Positions 46,630 through 58,300 of a stretch of 64,000 bases of DNA are shown here, in pieces. The stretch's first letter is position 1; each line of letters opens with the position of its first letter. The notes under the pieces are model-generated. The model saw only the letters and a list, made by a program, of their open reading frames with translations. It did not search any database and was not told the origin of the DNA. Made by a program: the position numbers and the translations under genes. The DNA is taken from contig JABAKD010000003.1 in assembly GCA_012845835.1 (NCBI GenBank), positions 3,220,212 to 3,284,211 on the forward strand. The letters are read 5' to 3'. Source of the stretch: Undaria pinnatifida. Its lineage: Eukaryota; Sar; Phaeophyceae; Laminariales; Alariaceae.

Positions 46630-46975
46630 CAAAACCAGGCCCCCACGTCCTTCAAAACTCCGCCCCACCCCCCTCGCCGGTTATTCGACTTACAAGATTC
46701 ACTTGATAAAAGGATACATTTCCCTTCACAGCTGTCAGATTTTGTCCCCCTCAGAAACGGGTTTTATAGCTTCCGCGCACAGACTGACTAAAATCATCCT
46801 GTTGACCCTGATAGCTACACTGTTGTAGTTGTAAGGGGAGTCGCCGACCTACATCCTTAATGAGGACACACAACTCGTAATGCGCGCGATCGGAGTATCA
46901 CACACAGCTTGCAAAGATGAGTTTCGACGAAATCTTCGATCTCACAGCTGGAGTGTATTTTCATTTTTTATAATA
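46630..46975 (+). repeat. Dispersed repeat R1, copy 2
   Basis: See 5,590-5,935. This copy retains the same order of text and the same CTCACAGCTGGAGTGTAT end. Confidence 0.75.
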
Positions 46976-47022
46976 TATTCATGGTCTATAGGGTAGGCGC
47001 TGCTGTTGGAAAAGCGATTTAG

Positions 47023-47178
47023 AAACCGTTGTCTCGACCTTGAACATTGTGCCGGGATTGACGTTCAATCTCGAGATAAAGCAACTCAACGCTAACCTGC
47101 ATAGCTCCGGACAAGGCCACATGACTTTATCAATAGATGAGAGCGTCGAAGATGTTAGGATGACCCACGCTCACGGGG
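47023..47178 (+). CDS. Possible exon of an unrecognised plus-strand gene
   Basis: A GATTTAG acceptor-like start and a CACGGGG|GTGAGA donor-like end frame an open stretch reading VPGLTFNLEIKQLNANLHSS then GQGHMTLSID. The short-beta-strand, Ser/Gly-turn pattern is reminiscent of the repeated strands of GIN/DUF2807-type adhesin heads, but that is a guess. It counts as exon-like partly because a degraded copy follows at 47,285-47,400, the same habit as the known exons here. Confidence 0.35.
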
Positions 47179-47284
47179 GTGAGAAGCTGCCCAAGTTGTG
47201 ATTGGGTCTTTCCCGTCGAAAAGCCTTGCTCGTCCTGCTGTGTGGTGGTAGCTATATCCTCGTTGAAAAACCCAAAACACATTT

Positions 47285-47400
47285 TCTTCTCGGCTTTAAC
47301 TTAACGATTGACCTTCGATCTAGAACACAAACACACCAGGGACGACTGGCGCTGCTCCGGATAAAGCCACACGAATGTGGATGGTGCCGTCGAGGGTTTT
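47285..47400 (+). pseudogene. Echo of the possible exon at 47,023-47,178
   Basis: GATTGACCTTCGATCTAGA and CTGCTCCGGATAAAGCCACA match GATTGACGTTCAATCTCGA and GCTCCGGACAAGGCCACAT in the upstream piece, with the middle diverged. Confidence 0.4.
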
Positions 47401-47752
47401 AACTTGATCAATGTTCTGAACGGCGAGAGCTTGTTAGAGTTGCTGTTGCGGTTCTCTCGAGATGCGCTGCTGGTGCGAGGCTCTCAAATGTTCATTTTTC
47501 GCTGCTTCCTCGTCATGATATATTGATGGTGTTAGCGGAAGGATTTGATTTGACACCTACATTGAAATGTTGGCATTTATTTCCGTGTTTATTTCACTGG
47601 GGTTATTTGATAATAACCAAGTAGCTGTTGATTAATCTAGTTGCGTAATCGCGTAAATCACTCAACCCTGACCTCGTTGATTTTACAAACAATTGCACAA
47701 TATAATAAGCTTGTTATATGTGCGTCGATTGCAATTCTAGATAGTTTCCTTT

Positions 47753-48545
47753 GTGTTGATTACTTTCGACTCGGTCAAGCGGTCAGTGTACTGGTTCGAT
47801 CAGTGTACATTTGACGTGAGATCAGACAACAGCTACCAGTACATACTGGATTACATCACCGTACTGGGCGCCAGTATCTTGAATACGCGATATGTTTTCG
47901 GGGATTGCTCGCCGAGCTCAGCGAGCAGGACCGCGAAACTTCCCAGTTGGCGGCGCGTGACACGTGTGGAGGCACAGCTGCGAGCGCGTGGCCGTCGGGA
48001 CCCTGAGGCGGAAGCTATCGGCCACGGTCAAAACACCGTTTTAAAAAACTACTTGCAAGAAAATTTGGCCGTTTGAGGAATAGCCAAATCAGACAGTAAA
48101 CCCTAAGCGCGTGTAAAATTTCGATCAAGACAGCCAGACAGACAGACAGCTCGGAGAATAATAGCGTCAAACGTCTGATATTGTGATCGACTCTTGGGCT
48201 GAAGAACGTTAACCGTCATATATTAGTACATATGTTGCAGGTGGGTCGTGGCATATACCTTTCCTGCCTGGTACCCTACTTTGCATTACTATCCTTCAAC
48301 TGTCCGCAAGACATAGACGCCTTTTATCTGGACAAGAGCTTATTAAGAAAAATGATCTACTCGTACCCTTACCCCATCATTCTTGGCTTTACCGCATATT
48401 TTATATGTTAATAATCAAGAGGTTACAATCGACTTGAAGGGAGGATCAGAAAAAGACAGCAGCAGTACCCCGGGACACTGGCTCTTTTTCAGCTCGAACG
48501 GGCATCCAGGGAGACTGGACCTCTTCAAGTTCGACCACGAGGGGA
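47753..48545 (+). other. Unassigned open stretches
   Basis: An open frame at 47,753-48,076 starts LITFDSVKRSVYWFDQCTFD. Another at about 48,421-48,552 reads VTIDLKGGSEKDSSSTPGHW and ends in a TAA. They may be exons of the same unknown gene, but no splice chain could be closed. No family recognised. Confidence 0.3.
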
Positions 48546-48552
48546 CGACTTA

Positions 48553-49555
48553 ACACCCCCCCCCTAATTCGCACGACACCAACAACTTACGACCTGACTG
48601 GATATGGCCACCGAGCATCAATAGAAAGACACGAGAAAAACGGACACAGAACGCAAATCATACAACCTACTTACTCGTAGCTCTACCTACGCAAAAACAC
48701 ACCGGATGCAAGACAAAAACGTCGAAAACCTTTTTCGAACTGCAAAAAGCCGGAAGCAAAGCTTGTACTTCCCTACAAAACGGCGTCACAGCAACACTCC
48801 CAGGGGGCTATACTCCTCAGAAAAAGGGTGACCGGCGCAAGGCACAGCAACACTCCCTTCGGGCTTTACCACTCCGCCTTCCTCCCTCCCGCTCCTCCTT
48901 CCCTTTACCCCCAAGCGGTACATTACTGCCGCTTCCATCGAGGGGTCCTCATACTCTCAACCCCCCAGAATAGAAGCAGACAGTACACAGCAGTGGTACA
49001 AGAACACAAGAAAAAGAAGAAAAGAAAAGAAAGAAAACCTCCAAGGAGAGACGAGTAGAACGCCAAAATACACAAAAACGTACATAATAGAGGTAATGTA
49101 AGAGCCAAAGCTCTGGTGCAAGCCCCCCCCCCCCGGCTCGATCGAGCCCGCCCCCGCCCCGATCGAGCGCCACTGCTACCTTAAGGGAGACAGTGACGGC
49201 GGCAAAAGATGCTCAGCTCGAGGTCCTTTTTTCAAGTAGTAAGCAGATTTAACCAACGAGTAATAGTAGTTGTAGACAAGGAAGAAAAAAAGGAGAAATA
49301 CAAAAAAAAATCAACGGGTAGCCTTAGTTAGACTCAACGCACCGCGCACGGCTCATAGACGACAGCGCCACATTCTTGAGCACATGCGAACGCCCCCCCC
49401 CCCTCCCCACAAAACGCCTTCCTTTACCCCCCCCCCCCCTCCGCCCCGCCCCCCGCGCGCCTGCTTCAAGAGTTTGCTTTGCGGACCCTACCTACTTTAC
49501 GAAACTCAAGCAGGATACCGAAAATCAAACCGTGGGTAACCCAAAAAGTCGAACA
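48553..49555. other. Non-coding
   Basis: No gene. A/G-rich runs at about 49,005-49,040 and 49,277-49,310 and C-runs near 49,122, 49,392 and 49,429. Confidence 0.45.
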
Positions 49556-49556
49556 T

Positions 49557-49734
49557 TCTTTTCAGGAGTCGGATCATGGTGACTCGTTCACAAGTCGGGT
49601 CATTTCTCGCGGGTCGGTTCGGCCCAACCCGTTATGTTTCGCGGGTCGGGTCAGGTCACGGTGACCCACTCGATCCGATCCGTGTGATTGAAATTGTCCT
49701 GGGCCAGTTCAAGTCCCGATCCGGGGAAAGCCCT
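49557..49734 (+). repeat. Family A element, copy 6
   Basis: Starts CTTTTCAGGAGTCGGATCATG and ends near CGATCCGGGGAAAGCCCTG. More diverged than most copies. Confidence 0.6.
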
Positions 49735-52206
49735 GAAAATTTCAATGTTCTCCCTCCCGGCGAGGAAACTATAAAATAACCACCCGCCAAGCGCGAAACA
49801 TATGGGATTCCCGTAAGGCTGCGTCGGCGTTATCACGTTGGGTAAATCAGTTGTAGGTGCCTCTATCATCGGCCTCTTCTTTTGCCCGACTGACCCCCCA
49901 CCCACCAACCCATAGCGTTAGAAAAAAAACGAAAAACGGATAAAAATCAGTGTATGTACACGCATTCCGGGAGGACCACACTGATATGGTGCATTTAAAT
50001 CTCGTACAGCCGGACCCAAACGTCGCATTGAGGAGCTAGATCCCCATCTCGCGACACCTGAATCACCCTCCCCCCTTCCCCCCTTCCGAATGCATTTTTG
50101 GGCACAACCTTCCACCCGCTAACAGAAACGCCTGCTTACGTAGTACTATTCTCATTAAGGCTACCGCCCCCCACCTGGTGGCAAGGGGGGGGGGTCCCTC
50201 TGTAAGGGGGAGGGGGGGCTCCTTCGTTGTAGGGGGGGAAAGGTCGAATGACTGTCCATCTCCAAAAAAATAGTCCCGGTAACGTGCGTACGTGCCTTCC
50301 CGGCTGGCACAAACCGCCGATAATTTTCGAGACCACTCCTTGATTCCGAATTTTGCCGTCCGCTCGCCATACCCCTACAACAACTGCCATTCGACAGATT
50401 TAGGCAGTATCGGGGTTGGCGGCTGTTGCTCTCGCGCAATGAAAAACTGCGCTCTGTCTCACTAACAAGAAGCGATATAAGCGTAGGAATTCTCCGCGCG
50501 GTTCGTCGCAAGCACAAGAGCAAGGGTTAGACGCGTGACCGGTCATTTACCAAGTATCAAAAACAAGTTTGACACGATGGTCGGCAGTCTGCTAGATAGA
50601 GCGAAAGGATGACGGATGGAACTCCGAGACGGGTGGACTTCCGAGAGCTACTGAGTTCCGGATAAAGCTGCTCGGAGACAGCAGGCGACACAACAAAAAT
50701 GTCGCCCCTCCCTCCTTACTAGTTTGTACGGTACCCTCCTCGGCTCGAACTGGACCCCCATACCTCGAACGAGAACACCCAGCTCGCACGGGACCCCCCC
50801 CCCCCCCCCTACAACGGTAAGAAAAAACAAACTAAAAAGAAAAAAACGGGTGCGCTACTGTGCTGTGGTGGACCACTCGAAGGGGGTGTAGGATGGAACC
50901 GTTACAGGAGGCGAACTTAAGCCGCAAATCGTAAACGACCGACGGCGGGAGAGGGGGGGGAGGTGGGCTCCTCCTTCCCCCCCCCCCCCCCCCCCTCCGT
51001 ACAACATGCCGGTCGTTCACGCTATTCCACCGGGGGTAGCGCAGGAAGCTACCAGCCACAAATATATAAATGTAAGTGTGTGTGTGCGAAGCCATGGCGA
51101 CGATATGTGGCCCCGTCGTTTTTTTTTCAAGACGGCAACATACTGCGCAATGGTTTTTCGGTGAAAAAACCAAACCATTGGCGGGAGAGAGGTCGCGTCG
51201 TCGTCGTGGTCTCTCCTTGCTGCCCGCCAATTACAACCAACCATTTAACCAATAAAATCAGAACAATAAAATCAAACATTACAATCAACCAAATAAAATA
51301 AAATCCGTCGGCTCACTTCGCTCCCCGTTGAAGCTTTAACATGAAAAGCAAGTATACATAGGAAAATCCGTACAATTCAAAAAAATCGAACCGCCAAACA
51401 AACAAAAGCCAACCATCCAATCTACTGCCATCAACCAAACAACCAATCAACCACCAAATCAACCAACCAACCAACCAACCAACCAACCAACCAACCAACC
51501 AACCAGTCAAAATCCACCCAGCCTTGACCAATCGATATATCTCGGTGGTTCGGGCGCTTTTTTTTTAACCAACCAAAGCCGGTCGAATCCCATGGACTGA
51601 AACCATATGGAACCGTCAAGAAGACCAATTAAAACAATCCAAACAATCACGGGACTCGTTGCAAGACCTCGCTCAAATCAACACACCGGACCTCCACTCA
51701 AACTCAACGCATCCATTTAGTAGCACACCACATCCTTGTATACTGGCGACAAACTACTTGAAACTAGTATGTTTTTTTTCCAGTAGTTAAAAACTCCAAC
51801 CCCACTTCACTGCGCCCTCGCATTTGGCGACAAACAACTTGAAATTAGTGTAGAATTTTTTCCAGCAGTTAAAAACTCAAAACTCCACTCCACTGCACCC
51901 TTGTATTTGCCACAAAACTACTTGGAATATCGGTGTGGGTTTTTTTTTCCCAGTAGCTTTAAAAATTCAACTCATTTTATAACCCCTTCAGCACCGCATC
52001 CTCGATATTCTGCCACAAACTACTTGGAATTGGTGTGGGATTATTTTTTTTTAGTAGTTAAACTCAACCCTTTAACACTTCACCCTCGTGTTTGCGACAC
52101 ATGACTTGGAATTGGTGTTGGGTTTTTTCCAACACTTCTCCAACACCGCCCCCTTGCTCTTGTTGCCCCAAAATACTGGCGATGTGGTACAGGATTTTTG
52201 TGCCAG
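49735..52206. other. Non-coding flank downstream of the epimerase gene
   Basis: No gene. Contains an (AACC)n run at 51,450-51,505, several C-runs, and from about 51,725 to 52,150 five diverged tandem units of about 85 bp with ACTACTTGGAATTGGTGTGG-type cores that resemble the family D interior. Part of this must be the 3' UTR of the minus-strand gene. Confidence 0.5.
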
Positions 52207-52374
52207 TTAGCATACAGGGGCAGCGTCGATACCCTCCGATTCAACATTCGAGTCCCCCTCGAAGCAAGTGTTTCCCTCGACCTTCACCTCGTAGTCCTTC
52301 GGCAGCTCATTTCCACTCCACATCACGCTCGTAGAGTTACGGAATCGCACAAAGTCGCCCGCAAACACGTTCTC
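52207..52374 (-). CDS. Epimerase exon 10 (end)
   Basis: After TTTTTCTCAG. Encodes [20 protein letters not shown] and [17 protein letters not shown], ending APVC and TAA. The C.D-rich tail is usual in the family. Confidence 0.9.
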   Translation of the reverse strand, partial: ENVFAGDFVRFRNSTSVMWSGNELPKDYEVKVEGNTCFEGDSNVESEGIDAAPVC

Positions 52375-55300
52375 CTGAGAAAAACGAAAAAATAGTTCCA
52401 AATATTTAGGGAATGTAGGCGGGCGGGGGGGGGGGGGGGAGAGGGCGTCAACACTCTACTGTTCTGTCTGCGTTGGACATTATTCTCTTTTGGGATTTCC
52501 AAAAACATGGCTTTGCGCCAGATTAAGGGGGGGGAGTTGGGCCGAAGCAAGTCCTTCGGCTAGGTCTACGATAGCACTCAACAATATTGGGAGTTAACAA
52601 CTTTCCAATGTATGCCTCGACTTTTAATACGAAACCCGAGACGTTGCGTTATTTTTTATACTGAAAAAACTAGAATAGGATGTTGAACACACAACAGATG
52701 AATGTGTGCTTCTTTTCTAGAGAATTTCTCGCTGGTAAGTACGCCACGAGTATGTTGTTAATGACTAAACCCATAGTGCCGCTGTTCTTTAAAACAAAAA
52801 AAATGTTGTCACGTTAACTCGCCAGCTCAACCCGTGAGAGGGTTTTTACCCTAGCGACCTTCTGGACATGTCTTTGCCACAGGTGTCTTCCTTTCTCCCC
52901 CCTGTGGTGCCGCTGTTTAAACACAGGCCTGAAATTTTTGTTCCATTAGTATTTCGATTATCTGAGTAACATGAATACATTCCTAATATTGCCGCTGTTC
53001 ATACACAGGCCTGAACACGTTGTTCCATTCGAATTGTAATTTCCTGAGTCACATGACACGACTTTATTTTATTGCCGCTGTTCCTACACAGGCCTGAATA
53101 TGTTGTTCTAGTCGCACTCTAATTATATGAGCAATAGAGTACCAGGGTCCTCTCTTTCCTTCTCCCGTTGCCTTTCTCTCTTTTATTACCTCATTTGGCC
53201 AATTCGGCGTCTTTCAAACAAGAGCAATTTTTCTTCTTCACCACACGCGTTATCCACAGACAGTCAGTGTCACCTCTGCATCCTCTAGCAGAGGCAGTGC
53301 CCCAACAAGCGTAATTATTCAACAGGAAACACACCCTCTCCCTGCCCCGCATAAGGAATCGAGCCTTGCCAAAAAATGCATTACACGGTAGGAGAGCCCC
53401 TCGCTTGAGGAGCTAGCTCTACGCCTAACCCTGAACCTGACGTTTGACAAAATGAAAGCGCGCCCGTAGCAACGATCCTATGGCCTAGGCGTATAAAGAA
53501 CATCTCGCAGCGGAACTATATAATATAAGCTTTATAAAACATAGCAAATTATTGTGAAGCGTGCAATATTGGGCGGTTTGTCAGTGGAGGAGCTCCGTTT
53601 CTTTTCAGAAAAAAGGCCAAAAGGTGCTATTGCCCCTATCGAAGCACGCGTTCAAAACAAGAGTTTTACTACATAAAACTTGTGCATAATGATGCTCCTC
53701 TAGTGGCCAGCAGTTCGATATCTGGTCAAGACAAGGGTTGATTGAATCATCGATGGGTGACAGTTGGATGATGGCTCGATCCCGTCCGCCACGAAAGAGA
53801 CTGGGACGGCATTCGGCCCTGGCCGCGCCCATGATCGGCGCACCCGGCCTCCCCTAGTAACCCTTTGGAGGGAAAAAGCCGGAAAAAAAAAACGATTCTA
53901 CGAAGCAGCCAGGTCCCCTGGGGTACGGTTGTGTATCCGAACTGCATTGGGACGCGTGCTACGATAGAGGCGCAATACTTTTTTGTGAGGTTCCTCAATT
54001 TACCTCTCCCAGAAACCAATTAGGAGAAACACGAACATTGCTACCGGATGAACATTTCGATGGCCCACGTACACAACAAGAATCATGCAAAAAACAAAAT
54101 GGCCTATTTCAGACGATTTTGGGTTAAGGAGCCCCGTCATTCAGAAAACAGTTCGGGAGAAACGTGCCACCTCCATCGTAGCACGTCTTGGAAGGAGCCG
54201 TGTGACACGCGTGTATCATAGCAGGGGGATTCCCGTATTACTGCACGCTCCTCCCACTCTACTCTTTTGATAAAAATTGCAGTCGTCATTTTTTTTTGTT
54301 TCTGTTTTCTGTCTCCCAAAAGGTGAGGCGGTGTTTTGCCTTTAATTTTCCTCGAATGTGCTGTTCCAGGTGTGTGTTCTTCGCATGAAACCGACATTTC
54401 CACCCATCTACATCCAGCACAACCTGCCTCCGTGACGATACGTCCTAGAGAGACGAGCTTTGTGGTCAAAGACAACAAGGCAGCGATACACATTCCAAAT
54501 ACAGCAAGGTGATTCGGCCATGCAATGCCGACCACAACACGAGTGAAAAAATGTCAAGCGGTGCCGCCTTCTTGTTTACACCTCGGACGTGCTGTCCCTG
54601 GTGTCAATAACTTTTCATCGTTTTCGGCTTGCTGTTGTCTGATATTAGTTAAAGCAGGACATACCCTGCATCACATAAGGAGATTGAGAATTACACACAA
54701 TAATAAACGAAGATTTTCTTCATAGAACCTGAGTATCTAAGCGCTGTCGCGTTCTTACGTATACGTCGAATGCGCCGTCCCTGGTGTCGATGATCTTTCA
54801 TCGCCTTCGGCTTGCTACGAACTGATGCTAGAGTAGGCAAACACTACTTCACATAGGAAGTTGAGCATGGCACAAAACAAGAAACTACGATTTTCTTAAT
54901 ATGAAAGCGTCTCTTAAGCGGTGCCGGGTTCTTATTTATACCTCGAATGTGCTGTTCCTGGTGTCGATGATCTTCATCGTCTCCGTCTTGCCGAGGATGT
55001 TGTTCCCAGAGAAACGGTTGTACCCAGGCTTCCCATCCGATCCAGGGACCTCTGGAATATCTGATCCTTGGTCTGTTGCGGCGGCGTTAAGTGGGGATTG
55101 GGGTGGGTTTGAGTGGTGGCTGGGTTCTGTAATTTGCCAGTTTTCGCATCACATGTACGGTGGGGTGGGACTGGGGTGGGATTTGTCCTGAGCTTTTGCC
55201 TGGGGTGGGATTGGAAGGGGTCGGATAGGATGGAATGGGATGGAATGGGACGGGATGGGGCGGGCTGGGGTGGGTAGAGCATGACAGATGAGTTTTGTTA

Positions 55301-58300
55301 GTAACGTCTATTGCCTCACAAATTGCATACCGGTGTGCAGCACGCGAGCAAGTGCCTGCTTGATCACTCACACATGAAAACTGCGTAGGTTGCGGTGCTG
55401 TTTGTGTCGGTGGGAGCGGTCGCCTCGGTGGTGTCGAAGATGTTGTCGTAGATGTCATTGTTGCTCGACCCCAAGCTTAGCCGGATTCCAACTGCGCGGG
55501 GGGGGGGGTGAAGGGTGGGAGAAGGTAAACAATGTCAGACGAGAGAGATAGTACAGCAAGTAGTGACGTGGCGGTTGGTTTAGCTGCACGGCAATACTAG
55601 TAGTAGCAGAAGCAACTTTGACTGTCTTTAGTCACGGGAAGTTGAACAAGGGTCGGCAGTGAGCAGCAGTAGCAGCAGCAGCGCTTCTGACTATAGTACT
55701 GGCAGTTAAATCGAAGTAGCAGTGACAGCATAGTCCACAGCAACAGCAGCAGTAGCAATAGTACATCATTACTTGTTTCCAACTCCGCACTCTCATAGTA
55801 TTTTGAGCGAACTAGCAGCGGCAGTGGCAAGTCAAAAGTTGCGGTAAGGATAGCAAACTATCATACGCACGCTACGGTAGAGGTACACCCTTGTTTTCTG
55901 GGATGCCTTGCTTAACGCCTGAACAGCTGGAAACCTTTTTTGGAGGAAAATACTTGGAATTAGTATAGGGAGGGGTTTTGGGCCTCTGAAGGGGTTAACG
56001 CTTTGAGCACCGCACTCCCTAAATGGGAGAGAACGCTTGGAATTAGACTAGGACTCTTTTTTGGAACTGGGAAAGGGTTAAGGAGCTCTATATACCTCAC
56101 CCAAATAAAAAAATGGCGAAAAACGAAAATTGTAACCCGATGCGCAATCCCATGGATGGCCTATTAATATACCAGGTAGGTATTTTAATAGGTATTCAAC
56201 GAAGAACAGTGCGAAAAACAAGAATTAAATTCCGACGACAGTGGGTGATGGAGCCCCGTCGTTCAGAAACCTTTTTACTTAGCCAAAAAGTGGTATACCT
56301 TTAAACGTCTATCGCAGCACGTGTTGTTGTTGTAGTTGTTGTAGTTGTTGTAGTTGTAGTTGCTGTTGTGGTAGTTGTTGTAGTTGTTGTAGTTGTTGTA
56401 GTTGTTGTAGTTGTTGTAGTTGTTGTTGTTGTTGTTGTTGTTGTCGTCGTCGTTGCTGTTGCTGTTGTTGTCACGTCAACTAGCATAATCGTCACAGAAC
56501 AGGCTCTAGTCACTCTGGAGTGGAAGAATACCCCAGGGTGAAACAAACAAACAAACCAAGAGTGGTGACACTTACGTTTTCTACAGCTGAGGCAAGTCAT
56601 ACATCCGCCAAAACACAATTGCGTTGCCGGCCAAAGTTAAGCCTTTTTCACAATAATAACTATAAATAGTAGTCATCCCCTTACATCGGTTGTCGTGGAA
56701 GTTGTTGCCGAATATCTTGGTGTTGGAAGTCTCGAAGATAGCCGCCCCCGCATCCCCGTTTAGGTAGGCTTCGTTGTTGGCGATGGTGGAGTCATCGCAG
56801 CTCCGGTGGAGCATGATTCCGTTCCTTCCGTTGTCGTGGACTAGGTTCCCCGAGATCGTCAAGTTATTGCACCGCTTAGAAGCAACTAAGTTGTTTTCGT
56901 AGCGATAATGGGAGAACGTGGGGGCGGGAGTTGGGGTATGTCAATGAACGCGCATGCAAAGGTTGAGGGGGGGGTACTCATTTGATGCGGGGTGTACTCA
57001 TTTCATGCTTGACCGTAGTCGTATGACCTCGTGTTTATTGCGTTCGGCACTACATGGCCGAATCACCTTGCTGCGATTAGGAAGCGCATCTCCGTGTTGT
57101 GGTTTGTGACCACAGAGTGAGCTCGTCTATATAGGAGGAGATATAGGCACAGAACTGCTTGCGCTGGACGGAGATGAGCGGAATTTCTGGGATTTCTAAC
57201 ACCTCCCGACCCGATTCGATTCGACTCGACCCGCAATTTTTTTAAAAGACTTTCTGTGACCCGATCCGCGAGTCGGGTCATGCCGTGAAAAATCCTTTTT
57301 TTTTCACGGATGCCAGTCTCTCACGACTACTGAGGCGGCCGGGTGGGGGAGGGGGAGGGGGGCGGACACAGACACACACGCACACGCAAACAAAAACTAA
57401 ACAATAATGGAAAAATCGCACGGAACGAAACAGCGTACAAAGCAGCAAAAAAATAGTGGAAGGACCGAAAGAAATAACTCACTTATGCCGTGCCACCCGT
57501 TGTCGTGCACGTGGTTGTTCGCGATCGTGGCGTGGTCGCTGTCATCGTGGGGGTCGAAGCCGTAGCCGACGTTGTCGTGCACGTGGTTACCGCTCCAGTT
57601 TCCACCCTTGTGGCCGAACGAGTAGTGCCCGAAGAACTGGTTGTGGATCTCCGAGTCCGTGATGTCTCCATATACGGCCACCTTGTCCAGAAGAGCATGG
57701 TAATACGAGGTACGTGCAACGGGGTATATATGGGAATAGGGTAGGCAAAGTACTACGAGATTTTCCAAGTTCTCTATATTGCTGAATCCATTTATACCCG
57801 GTATTCTTTGGGGCATGCCCGTTATACGCCGTCGGCGTTTTGTAACCATCACACTCGAATCGCACGCTGGCCGTATGTAACAAGACTTCGCGTTTTGAAC
57901 CATGCTCTATCCTAACGTTATTACACACATGCTTCACCACACGCTTAGCCATTTGGAAGATTTCGCGTCCATTCCTATTCATTTTTTTACACCCCGCGCT
58001 GCTCACATTGTCCATGATGTCCATGTTTTCGTGGTTGCTGCAAAGTCCCCGGACCTTGTAAGAAATTCCGTAGCTTTCCGCGTTGTAGTAACCCAAATCT
58101 ACGCTCCGAGTTTTCATGTGACCGGAAGGGGGGGTATAGCGGGGCAAGGGGGAAATCATTGTGACTTAAAACATATGGAGGAAACCCGGACGAGGTTTAC
58201 CAACAGCACCACCACCAGCAGCAATGAGCAGCAAGACTATCGTCACCAACACCAACACCAACACCAACGTTACCACCGCCACCCACCACCCACTACCACC

